DNA of 64,000 nucleotides from Sclerodactyla briareus (taxonomy: Eukaryota; Echinodermata; Holothuroidea; Dendrochirotida; Sclerodactylidae), in NCBI GenBank assembly GCA_026419785.1, contig JAODTK010004354.1:96703-160702 (forward strand). Reading direction: 5' to 3'. Position numbers and translations under genes: made by a program. The notes beneath the pieces were generated by a model. That model searched no databases. It had not been told where the DNA came from and saw only the letters and a list, made by a program, of their open reading frames with translations. This document shows, piece after piece, positions 30,616 to 41,319 of this stretch. Every line of letters begins with the position of its first letter. Position 1 is the stretch's first letter.

Positions 30616-31960
30616 TTCGGAACCCATAGTTCATTCGCACATTCAAGTTCAAAGTTCAAGTTTATTTCCTACTTCCCTCTTGACAAACAAAACCAAAAAC
30701 AATCAACATACAATCGTATAAAACAATAGCTAAGGAGGGATGAGAAACTGCTTCAAAACTTGAATATTTCACTCATACTAAGAAAGGGCCACGCCGGAAG
30801 GCCAATTAATTATTCGACCAAATCTCTGTGATTATGTTATCAGCAAACGTATAGAAACACATAGTTAGTCGGCCACATTACGAGGCAAGGTTCAAGTTTA
30901 TTCTACTTCACTTGCAAACCAAAACAAAACAATCAACAACATCTTATAAACAATAGCTAAAGGAGTGGAGAAACTGCTTCAAAACTTGAATATTTAACTC
31001 ATACAAAAGAAAGGGCCACGCCGGAAGGCAAGTAATTATCGACCAATTTCTTTGACTTCTGTTATCAGCAAACTTATAGAACACATATTCATTCGAATTT
31101 AAGTTCAAGTTTAAGTTCAAGTTTAGTTCTAATCACTTCGCAAACAAAACAAAACAATCAACATACAATCTTAATAAAACAACAGCTAAAGGAGTGGAGA
31201 AACTGCTTCAAAACTTGAACCCAAACATAACAATTCAAGTTCAAGTAATTATCGACCCATCTCTTTGACTTCTGTTATCAGCAAACTTTTAGAACACATA
31301 GTTCATTCGCACATTGAAGTTCAAGTTTATTTCAACTTCACTTTACACAAAACAAAACAATCAACATACAATCTTAATAAAACAACAGCTAAAGGAGTGG
31401 AGAAACTGCTCCAAAACTTGAATATTTCACTCATACATAAGAAAGGGCCACGCCGGAAGGCAAGTAATTATCGACCAATCTCTTTGACTTCTGTTATCAG
31501 CAAACTTTTAGAACACATAGTCATTCGCACATTCAAGTTCAAGTTTATTTCAACTTCACTTTACAAACAAAACAAAACAATCAAATACAATCTAATGAAA
31601 CAACAGCTAAAGGAGTGGAGAAACTGCTTCAAAACTTGAACCCAAACAAAGTCACTGGCCCAGATGGCATTCTCCGCTGGATTCTCAAAAGAGTTGCCAA
31701 CATCATTTCCAAGATCCGTTGGACATTGAGCGCCTGCTTATGATCGGAAAGTGGCCGATATTTCACTCATACATAAGAAAGGGCCACGCCGGAAGGCAAG
31801 TAATTATCGACCAATCTCTTTGACTTCTGTTATCAGCAAACTTTTAGAACACATAGTTCATTCGCACATTCAAGTTCAAACTAAGTTTATTTCTACTTCA
31901 CTTTACAAACAAAACAAAACAATCAACATACAATCTTAATAAAACAAGGATCTACACTTA
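30500..31960 (+). repeat. Tandem array of LINE RT sequence, ~216-234 bp units
   Basis: The phrase GGGCCACGCC marks units at 30,552, 30,786, 31,013, 31,445 and 31,781, and a sixth unit near 31,236 has lost it. Each unit runs: HKKGPRRKASNYRPISLTSV (RT motifs 0/1), ISKLLEHIVHSHI, an A/C-rich insert with TTCAAGTTCAAGTTTATTTC and ACAAACAAAACAAAACAATC, then TTAKGVEKLLQNLN, which belongs upstream of the first phrase in a normal RT. So the repeat junction loops back inside the RT gene. The best units are 216 bp (72 codons), which keeps frame across units: one open frame of 124 codons (31,265-31,639) crosses two of them. The last unit is preceded by VTGPDGILRWILKRVANI, normal RT text. Confidence 0.85.
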
Positions 31961-32159
31961 CTATGACGGTCATTATATAAAGGAATAGCAAAAGAAGTAA
32001 GGACAGAAATAAGTAACTTTCCGGTCTTGTCCTTGAAACCGGCGGAATACGAATAAAACATTATATATCGGAATAGAATTACAACTCAAATAATACGCGA
32101 TTAGTTACACAAAAAAGGATAAGGGACATAGAGAGGGGGAGAGAGAGAGGGGGCACAGA

Positions 32160-34925
32160 AAGGTACTAATTCCTCAATAAAGGCAGATAATTGTTTAGAA
32201 TAGACTCAGTTCCTCTTGATATTTAATTGTTGGAGCTTCTTTTATATCAATATTTAACGAGTTCCAAAGGGACACCAGTAGTACGAATGTGGGATTGTCC
32301 ACGGGTGACGGTCGTTTCTATAATATGGGTTACTTAGGCATTGTCGGAATCGAGTGCTATCTTCATGATGTTGAGAGTTAGTATGATAGAAGTCATTGAA
32401 CGGGTCGGGGAGCATACCACGATGGAATTTGCAGAGAAACATCCCCAAATGATAATCATATAAATCGAACAGGTGAAAAATATAATCTCCGAATAATTAG
32501 TGTACTATGTCTGTATGGAACAAGACAATTGTGAGAATAACAGTTTTGTAATTATATAAACCATTAAGGGTTGTTCTATGAGTTACACCAAACAGCGATT
32601 AAGTGAGGTGGGGTAAGATTAAGGATTCATAATATAATAAGAATACCTAGGTAGGAAAGTTTAGAAGATGATTATCCCATTAGATCTTGCTTTTACTGAT
32701 ATTCTGTAGAGTATTTCCATCCATTTTTCATCGATCGTTAATCCTAAAAACATTGGACTAGAAGGAAACCTTCCACCTCATGTCCACCGAGAACACCTTT
32801 ATTTGATAGTATCATTTCTTTTACTATCAAAATCATCAGTTTAGTCTTTGCAATATTAAAAAAAAGTTATTACTAGAAGCCAATCAGAAATATTATCATG
32901 AATTAGGTAACAGAATTGAGCAGGACCTGGAAGAGTATTTTGAAATAGTACAGTAGTATCATCAGCAAACAGATAAAAACTCGTTTCATCAGAAGAACGA
33001 TAAAAAACAAACACATTTAGATACAGCAGAAAAAGAGCGGACCAAAATGAGCCTGTTTTTATGAAACACCAATATTACTAGTACAAGAGCGAGAAGATAC
33101 ATGGTGAAAGGAGACATACTGTTGGCGATTATATAAATAGCTTCTAAACCAATTTAAAGCAATACCTCGGATGTCATAGGCAGTACAGCTTACTAAGAGA
33201 ATTTTATTAATGGTTTAATAGTGGTCAAATGCCTTTAACAAATCGATCAAAATGGCAGGCATTGAGGACTTATTTTCCAGTCCCAGTGAAATTTTATCGA
33301 CGAGGTGAGTGCAGCCATATAGGTAGAGGGGTTATGTCGAAAACCATATCGGCTTGTATATAATATATTATGTTTAGTAATACATTTTTTAGCTATTTTC
33401 AATTCATTGGAAAACACCATTCACAGAAGAAATATTAATTAAATGCGTTAAAGGATATAATATGGCATTCGCACAAACAATTAGAATATCTTTGGAAATT
33501 TCATCGAATCCTGGACTCTTACACTTTTCAGCTTGACGACATCAATTACAATCCTTCTTCCATATTTGTAGGGAATAAAACAAATGAGTGTGGAATATTC
33601 ATCATTTATGAAGCTTAATGATTTACGTTACCTGCTGGCAATTTTCCCACCAAAGTTTTTGGAATAGAAGAGAAGAAAGTATTGACTCATTAAGCTATCA
33701 CTTTTATCCGAAGTTATACCATATCAGTAAAACAGAATTTTATTCTCACTTTTGCTGTTCCTGTGAAAATTGTATTGACCGTTTTATTCATATTACCCTT
33801 ACTGTCGACAATGAGATTAGAGTAGTCCTTCTTTTGTGATGAGAGTTAATATGCGTTTGTCAATATATTTTTATAATTGATATAATTCATCCTAAGAATA
33901 TCTGTCGGGGATTTCTTATTACTTAGATACAATTTATTTTGATGGTTTATAGAAACAGGATTGCAGCTGTTATCCAGGAGATCGCTGGTAATCTATTTTC
34001 TTTTTCCCCTTAGTATAAGGGCAATGTCTATTGAAGTTTTCGATTATAATCTTAGAAATTTTTGAATAGGCTTTATTCCGGGTGGTTATCATTCAATACA
34101 TCAGACCAGTCAACATTTTGGAGGCTATCATTTTAATAACTCGACATATTCTGCGGCTAGCATTTTACCGTTTTGAAACTTATGATTAGATTTGGGCTCC
34201 GCGTTATTACATGAAGTCCTATGATCCGAAATGTCAGCCACTGTAACACCACACTTCTGAGAATCATCCATGAAACGTATTAGAATAATATTATCGATGA
34301 GAGAAGAGGTTGGCTCAAGTACCTCTGTTCTGTTTGTTAATGAGTGGGGGAAAGTGAATATAATGACTTACATTAACAAAGGACTGTACATCACGCGTCT
34401 CATCAACCTTCGATAAATCAATATTGAAATCACCAGTAAGAATAATATACCTATTTTCAAGGTTCATATTGTGTAAACAATCATTCAAATTATCGATATA
34501 TTGATTGATCTGCCGTTCTGGTGGGCGATAGAAGACCCCAACTAAAATGTTACGTGAATTATTTTGTTCAACTTCCAAGGAAAGAGACTCAGAACTCTCT
34601 TTGAAAAATTACTCAAGTCGCATCTCATTTTCACAGAGATATCCTCTTTGACAAAAATGGCAATTCCACCACCCTTTCTATTACTCCTGTTCACATTTAG
34701 AAATTTGTAGCCATCAATATGCAATAACGAAATAGGGGAAATATCATTCCGCCACGTTTCGGTTATTGCCAGAAAAGTGAGATTGTAATAATTAATCGAT
34801 TTCATAAAACATATGAAGGGATCAAATTTCTTGGCAAGACTACGAATATTCAAAATGAAGAATAGAAATATTATTTCCACACCGCTGAACTTTCGCAGTG
34901 AACTTATGGATACTACTCGCAATTG
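32160..34925 (-). pseudogene. LINE ORF2, nearly complete but decayed
   Basis: Read on the minus strand: endonuclease NIRSLAKKFDPFICFMKSIN (from 34,850), FLAITETWRND, YKFLNVNRSNRKGGGIAIFV, then ILTGDFNIDLSK near 34,440; linker WSDVLNDNHPE with ITAAIL at 34,120-33,960; RT motif A AILIDLLKAFDHY at about 33,255; IALNWFRSYLYNRQQYVSF at 33,165-33,110; catalytic LFADDTTVLF at 32,975-32,945 (both Asp intact); tail CKFHRGMLPDPFNDFYHTNS and FGTRYWNSLNI at 32,430-32,240. This is the full domain order of a CR1/L2-type ORF2 of ~900 codons. Many stops and frame changes. The NYRPIS region between linker and motif A is not readable. Confidence 0.88.
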
Positions 34926-34984
34926 TTAGTAGTGTCAAATTCAGAATCATGAAGCTGTGTATTCATAATAGGGCATTATGGAAC

Positions 34985-36115
34985 ACATAATATCTTGACA
35001 CCACAGAAACATGGTTTTAGAGCCAAACATTCTTGTGAGACCCAGGGATCGAAACCATTCACGACTTGACTTTTCTCCATTTAGCCATTGACACTGTCCC
35101 CCAGTACCGGCTCCTTTCAAAACTAACGCATACGGAGAGGTGGATGGGAGGAATAAAACTGTGGATTTGCAAAACTTCCTTAAGAAATCGTAAGCAACGG
35201 TGTTTTAGGTGGGCCATTTGCAATTAGGCGCATGTTTGGACTATGGTTGTACCAAGGGTACAGTTCTTGGACCATTGCTTGTTAACATCCATTCAATGAC
35301 CTTGCCACAGACCACCGACCACCAACGTTTCGGAACTTTTGCCAATGACGGTGTTCCTCCATGAGAATATCCAATCAGCACAGGACGCCAATCTCTTGCA
35401 ACCCCACTGAACTCCATATCCTTCGGGATGAAAAAATGTGGCAAATGCAATTAACACCAAAAAGTGTTATGTGCTTCGTATACCAGCTGGACGCATTCCA
35501 GTAGATACCAATTATTTACTTTGAGTGGTACCATTTTAAAGAACACAACCTCTCATACCTACCTGGGGTTGATAGTCAAAAACCACCTTGAAATGGAAAA
35601 AACCATGTAAATCGGATACCAGTGACAGCAATTGAACCTCCGTTTTGCCTTGCAGCAACCTGAACTTCTGCACGACGGAAATCCAAAAATAGAAGGGTAT
35701 AAGACTCTAATTCTGTCCTTCCGTCGAGTATTGCTCTTCAGTTGGGGACCCCCAACAAAGGAGGGAAAACTCATCAAACGGTTCGAAAAATAATTCAAAA
35801 AGCGCAACCAGAATGGTGCTCGGAGACTATGACTGGGAATACAGTGCATCCACTTCTGTCCAAAAAGCTTGACTGGGTAAGCCTTTCTACAGAAGGGAGA
35901 TAAAAAAGGTCTCTATTTTCATAAAGCAATAGTGGGGCGACTAGCCATACGATTTTTGCATAGCTACCTGCAGCCGGGGCCCCCCAACAGAGAACCCGCC
36001 GTTCAAACGCAAAAATACATAGAACAGCATACCCGTCGGGACTGTATAAATACTCTGTGATCCCGCGCGAACTACAAACAGAGGGAACAACCTCCAAATC
36101 AAGCATGACATCAGT
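34985..36115 (+). pseudogene. CR1-like LINE RT, 3' half
   Basis: Plus-strand blocks: KHGFRAKHSCETQ at 35,008-35,046 (RT motif usually QHGFRxxHSCETQL), GCTKGTVLGPLL at about 35,240-35,280 (motif B, PQG changed to TKG), RFGTFANDGVPP near 35,325 (catalytic FADDG changed to FAND), LNSISFGMKKCGKCN, TTSHTYLGLIVKNHLEMEK (thumb), YKTLILS.. GPPTKEGKLIKRFEK, and KGLYFHKAIVGRLAI near 35,910. The catalytic change and many stops show it is dead. It begins within 65 bp of the 5' end of the opposite-strand LINE at 32,160-34,925. Confidence 0.88.
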
Positions 36116-36119
36116 AGAA

Positions 36120-36885
36120 CCAGATCTCTGTCAAGTGCTGTCGGGACAATACGAGACTGTTACATCACTTGGGCTGAATTAACTGGTTCCACGCGCGCTC
36201 ACCATATCCCTGCTCGTTTTGTCCCTCGCGGGAGTTGGGCTGAGTGACCAACGAAAAGAAGAAATGGAATGCTCGGCATGCCCTTCAGTGGTAGGGACTA
36301 CCGCCCACAACCTTCACAACCTTCTTAATCCATACAAAGGTCAGTTTCTAAATAGGGCAGTAGGCCTATATGGAGGAATAACCCCATCGCTTAATTTTTA
36401 TCCCAAAATATGGGATTTAATATATACAAGCGCCAATCGTTAAAAGTCTTGGTAGCTGCGGGAAAATAGTGCCGTTAGGTGGATCAGTTGAATTGATTAG
36501 GAAACCGATTGTTTTATCCCAACATGCCTCGCATACCGCTCCACTTAAGTAAAACCTCTGTGTTGTGGATAGATTTAATCTCAACTGGGGAAAAAGACCA
36601 CCATTGAATCCAAACCATTCTAAAAACTAAAATTCGACAGGTGGAACACTTTTCTGGGTTACAGCTAAGCGAAAAAAAAAACGAGAGCAAGATGGGTTTA
36701 CGGACAAATCAAAATCACCTTTCCTGGACTCTGGCCTCACCTGGACCGCGGACAGAAAAGATATAAACATATACTGCCTGCTAGGGAAGTAATGTAAACA
36801 AAACCTCCCTCACAGAGAGCTCAATAGGGAAGCTGTGGAAAAATGTGGGGTGCACACACACTGGATTGAATTCCAATCTAATCAC
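36120..36885. other. no gene recognised
   Basis: No motif or shared repeat was seen, apart from poly-A-like runs. Confidence 0.4.
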
Positions 36886-36889
36886 ACTA

Positions 36890-37050
36890 TGGACAAATTG
36901 GAAAAGTAACTCAGCCTAGTCCAGTAGCATGCTCCATCCACCATTAAAGTTCAACGATTGGGCATAACGGGTTAGAAAGTTATGAGTGAACGTGACGAAA
37001 CGAATTAAAACGACAAACGAACGAACTAACGACACGAACAGACGACGGAG
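36890..37050 (-). repeat. Interspersed repeat, inverse copy of 21,118-21,335
   Basis: On the minus strand: GTTCGTTCGTTTGTCG, CGTTCACTCATAACTTTCTAACC, TTAATGGTGGATGGAGCATGC, ACTAGGCTGAGTTAC. The same order of phrases as in the plus-strand copy 15.7 kb upstream. Confidence 0.75.
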
Positions 37051-37054
37051 AGAC

Positions 37055-37865
37055 CTGATTGACTTGTAGATATAACCTGCTTGAGTGATGTATCTTACAC
37101 CCCAGTCGCATAGTTCATCGACATGATGATAAAACGCGATGAGGTGGTAACGTTAGTAGACATTACACGACAACAACACATCCTTTCGGCGTTGCCTGAT
37201 ATTAACCACGCAATTGAAAGCAGAAACCAGCCCGGTACAATACAGTGTGGGGTCACAACTGGAGGCGCCGTGACTGGAAGCAGGAGGTTATAATACCATA
37301 CGTTAGTGTACACACCTGTTGCAACATATTACGAGTGCGTGGAAAACCTGGCAAACAAATTTTCATTTCAGGTGATCATTCCCGCAACAACCCAACTGCG
37401 ATGGGCCTATGCTATTTTAAATACGAAAATCAATTAAGGATTAATTTCAGAAGTTGACAAAAGTGAATAAGCCATCGGGGCAGAAGAAACATTTTCTTAA
37501 GAAATGCAAGAAGTCGAAACCTAATAGCACACCCAAGCAAAGCGCGCGGAGGCGCGGGAGAACTTTTTGCCCTTAAACTCGGGTAATCGATGAAAAATTG
37601 AGCGTTTAGGACTTAAATCGGCCCTCATCGTGCTATTGCATCTTAAATGCTTCAACCCCCGCGCCTAAAATGGAGATATCACAAAACCCAAGGCAGGACG
37701 GGCGATATCATGTCCCTCATACGCCAAAACGGGGGGGGATATTTTATTGGTCTCCCACCCATGGAAATGTGGGGGGACGTTGTCCCCCCCCCCCGGGATT
37801 GCGGCCCATGCCATCAATTTACCCTAATTCACACAGTTTCAATGCACGAAGATTCTTAATTTTTC
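37055..37865. other. no gene recognised
   Basis: The sequence around 37,725-37,800 has G and C runs flanking each other (GGGGGGACG..CCCCCCCC) and resembles 51,120-51,160, so the repeat described next may start here. Confidence 0.4.
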
Positions 37866-37869
37866 AGTA

Positions 37870-38585
37870 TGATGATGGCATCATCACGGAATTGGACGGT
37901 AGTATAGCCTGGAAGATTTTTGCTGACAGGAATTGACTTGCACTTATACTAGGATAGGATACAATTCTTTCCCGGAAATGTAATCCTTACAAGGGCAACA
38001 GGTTGCCAACATGTTAATTAACAAGCCCTCATTGTTAAAATTTGCGCAGGAAGCCAATAAAATATGATCCGAAATATAAATGATCCAAATAAATACATGT
38101 CAGACGCTCTTTAGTTTCCGTTTGTCAAGTTTGTCAGTTAGCTCAGATATCTGGCAATTGCATATCGTTTGGGCCATAGCTAATTTGGCCAAACAAGCAT
38201 TCGACTCAAGCATACCCAAAAAACCAATTCGCCAAAATCAGTGGCGTACACGTCACAAAGGGGGTCAGGGAGGGCAAGCCTGGGGTCGCCAAATGAACTT
38301 ACGCAGGATCTTCTTCTCTTATATAAAAAAGGAAATGGAAGTAAAAGAAAAAATCGGGCACATGTGGGGAGTAGTGAATTGATAAAGGTACCGCCACAGG
38401 GGGTTGGTGAGCTAATCATTACGTAATAGGATTTTTTTTTTTGTAATGTGATGGTTCAGCTCTGGGGCGTAAATCATTCTATTTGAACCCCTCTCCCTAC
38501 AAAAAAAAAAAAAAAAACACCTTGTGACGCCACTGATCGCAATGTGCCTATTGGTTTACCATCGGAATTGTGTAGTTATCCTCAT
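37870..38585 (+). repeat. ~700-bp interspersed repeat, copy 1
   Basis: Matches 51,473-52,180 in the same orientation: ACTAGGATAG.., TTCCGGAAATGTA, TTGCCAACATGTTAATTAACAAGCCCT, GCAATTGCAT..GGGCCAT.GCTAATTTGGC.AAAC, then GGTACCGCCA.AGGGGGT and ACACCTTGTGACGCC. The middle carries GTCACAAAGGGGGTCAGGGAGG-type text. No protein motif. Confidence 0.8.
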
Positions 38586-38589
38586 TAGC

Positions 38590-39635
38590 GATTAATTCTG
38601 TTTCTGTTTGCAGCAAGTGGGAAGTAGTCAATATTGCAAGCAGGTCACCTCAACTTTGACAGGGAATAAACTGCTAGGGATGCATGGTGGCGCCAGCGGG
38701 CGGGGGCCATGCCCACCCCCACCCCCCCCCTCCCCACCCCGTCGGGGAGCCCGAGTGGGTACGCTAAAATTCACACACCCCCGACGAGGGCCTGTCGCCC
38801 CGACAGGTATCAGTATTTCCAACCTTCTTATAGTCGAAAATTCCTATAATCAAAGCCCTAAATTCTCTCGCCTCATAACTTCAATGCTATTGGCCAAGTT
38901 CCTCGTTCGAACTTCAGATCAGCCGTATCCATCCTCCTAGATTCCTACAGAATAACCATAGTGCATGGCAGATATAGATAGGATAACACACTCCTCGAAG
39001 TATCCTGCAAGAGTTGACTAGGTTTACTGTTGGGGAGGTTTGATCGTTCTGTCGTCTATACTGTTTGGCTTTTTTGAGTTAGTGGTGCTCCTCACGCCCA
39101 GGGGCGGCGCCACAGGGAGGCAGGGAGGGCCGAAAGAATAAAATCGACAGAATGAAGTTTTAATGCCCACGTTTCGGTTCGTCGGGGTGGGGTGAGTGTC
39201 AAGATTAGGTTTCCACTAGGTTATTTTCTATTCGAGACTTTTTCTCTTCTCATTCGAGACTCAATCGGACTCACACGTTTCTGTAATTAACGTTTCGCAA
39301 ATGTAGCGTATGTTTACCTGGGGCTTCGAGAGCGTTTTGAAAGTAGAGGGGGGGGGGGCATTGAATGCAAATGCCCATCTACGCGGAGCGCCACCCTCAG
39401 TTGGTGCGAAGCGTACAACGAAATTCAGAGTTTTCATACCTCCAGATCGACGTAAACGACACTTGCCAGGTTCAATAGCACCGATCTACACGTGTGATTT
39501 GAGTAAATGTCAGACAAAAAGTTCATTGTGCATACTAAGATGATTACCGAATATCACACAATGTATTTTTTATATTACCTTCTCTACTGTGGCTTTGTTT
39601 GTGTGTGATCCAGGGGTCCTACGACGGTCTATTGT
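38590..39635. other. no gene; GC-rich low-complexity stretches
   Basis: A C-rich block (38,695-38,750) is followed by an inverted G/C repeat: CCCGTCGGGGAGCCCGAGTGGG..CCCCGACGAGGGCCTGTCGCCCCGAC. A G run lies at 39,350-39,358. No gene recognised. Confidence 0.45.
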
Positions 39636-39639
39636 GGAT

Positions 39640-39800
39640 CGAAGTCTAGGCGTAGGGACACTTCCAATTTTAAAGTAAGTTATCGAAACTACCGGCGCGC
39701 GCGACGCGGAAAAACTTGCATGTTTTCCGGGCATTTTTTCGAAACGTCTGCAAAAAATCCAGGCATTTTTCACATTTGCCTTTTTTATTCCTTGACAAGT
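39640..39800 (-). repeat. GCGCGC-hairpin interspersed repeat, minus orientation
   Basis: CCGGCGCGCGCGACGCGG, then AAACTTGCATGTTTTCCGGGCATTTTTTCGAAACGTCTGC. On the minus strand this reads GCAGACG..GCCCGGAAAACATGCAAG..CGCGCGC, the same order as 18,900-18,970. Confidence 0.7.
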
Positions 39801-39804
39801 CGAG

Positions 39805-40385
39805 GAAACTATGCAATCATGACAAGTTGTGGTTTCGTGTATATATGTAATTGTTGTATGTACGCTGGCTTGTGAACCTTATATTTGGTCGCCCCACCTG
39901 GAAATGGATGAAGCTCATACCTTGGTATGTGTGTCCCCATGATGAGTACTGGAACCTATTGTTTTCTTGGTCAGGTCAGAGGTCATCTGAGGTTACCAGC
40001 CGTCAAAGTATGAAAACCCGTGACCACGATACGTCCAGAATGGTTGGTCTGATCGGGTTCAATTTAGGTGTGTAGCTTTGTCATTGGGGAGTACATGGAT
40101 TCCTATTGCTTTTTGGTGTAGGTCGGGGGTGATTCGGTCAGAAATGAAAAAAAATGTGAAAAGTCATATTTTGGCCATTATGGCTGTGAAGCATGATAAC
40201 TCGAGGAAAAAAACCGTACCCCACCTTAATGGAGTGAAGCTCTTATTAGTATGTGTGTTAATCCAGATTATGAGTACTGAATTTTATTGTTTTGAAGTCC
40301 CCAGAGGTCAAAGTCTGGAATCCTGTTGAAATTATTGTGAACGATCTATCAAGATATACAGGAACTCTATTGATTGGTTGTAAAT
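39805..40385. other. no gene recognised
   Basis: Two imperfect ~190-bp halves share phrases (CCTTGGTATGTGTGTCCCCATGATGAGTACTGGAACCTATTG; TTAGTATGTGTGTTAATCCAGATTATGAGTACTGAATTTTATTG), at 39,920 and 40,245. A low-level tandem repeat, no gene. Confidence 0.5.
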
Positions 40386-40389
40386 TGTA

Positions 40390-40900
40390 AACTTTGCGGC
40401 CAATGTGCCAAATTTTAAAAAAATTTGCCAATTTGGGGGAAAAATTTGTCAGACGTCATGTTCCCATAATGAGCTGGTAGATCACAATCTCCCATTTGGC
40501 CTTGTTTCTGTCAGAAAGAGTCAAGGAATCACTAAGCCTTTTGGCTTCTGGTCCTTCCTTCCTTCACTCTCAGACAAATTTGGGGGGGGGGGGGGGGGGA
40601 TCTGCCCCCAAGGCTTCTGAATTAATCGAGTGCCCGAAATGATTCGAAGCATTAAATACATCGCATATTAGCCTACAACGCCGGCAGGAAACTCCATTGC
40701 GCGCGAAACAACCCCCGACCAATCATGGCACTCTTGGCTATTCGATTAAAATTCGAGAACTCGGTAGAACATGGGTAATCCTTCCACTTCCTGCCCTAGT
40801 CCGGTCCAGATCCTCACTGGGGGTCCGCACCTGGAATTAGTGGACTTAAGACAATTTCCACGCGATTATTGTTTGGTTAGACAAAATTGAATCAGTTTAG
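40390..40900 (-). repeat. Interspersed repeat with internal 18-base G run
   Basis: Inverse copy of 18,560-18,980. On the minus strand: ACCAAACAATAATCGCGTGGAAATTG, TCCACTAATTCCAGGTGCGGACCCCC, GCGCGCAATGG, TTAATGCTTCGAATCATTTCGGGC, GAAGCCTTGGGGGCAGATC, then the C run (40,581-40,600 as G on the plus strand). Confidence 0.75.
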
Positions 40901-40904
40901 AGTG

Positions 40905-41315
40905 ATCAAAATCGGTCCATGTGACAGAGATCCCCAACCGAGATATTCCAAAATTCCTGTTTAAAAACGATTCTTCATTTATACAATGCATCTTTATATG
41001 TACCATGCCACGTGACTGTACACATGTAACTATTATTTTAACTACAAGCGTGGTTCATCTATTATTGGAGGGGATTTCCCGCCGAGCCCTGAACCAAACG
41101 TGGTGCTGCCACTTCCATGTGAAGTGAACCCACGAAATGTACCATACCATTGCCCCATGGCATACCTGCATCTAGTACGGTCGTTCCTTTCTCTTGTTTT
41201 CTTTCAACAAAGTGACAAGATGAAGGGCGGAACCCCTAATTTCCTAAACAAAAAGAGGCAACCACCAAGCACAGAGACTACAAGAAAGAGGATCAGATCC
41301 AGCTTTGTTTGATTC
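40905..41315. other. no gene recognised
   Basis: Short open frames without motif. This is the 3' flank of the minus-strand LINE that follows. Confidence 0.4.
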
Positions 41316-41319
41316 TAAC

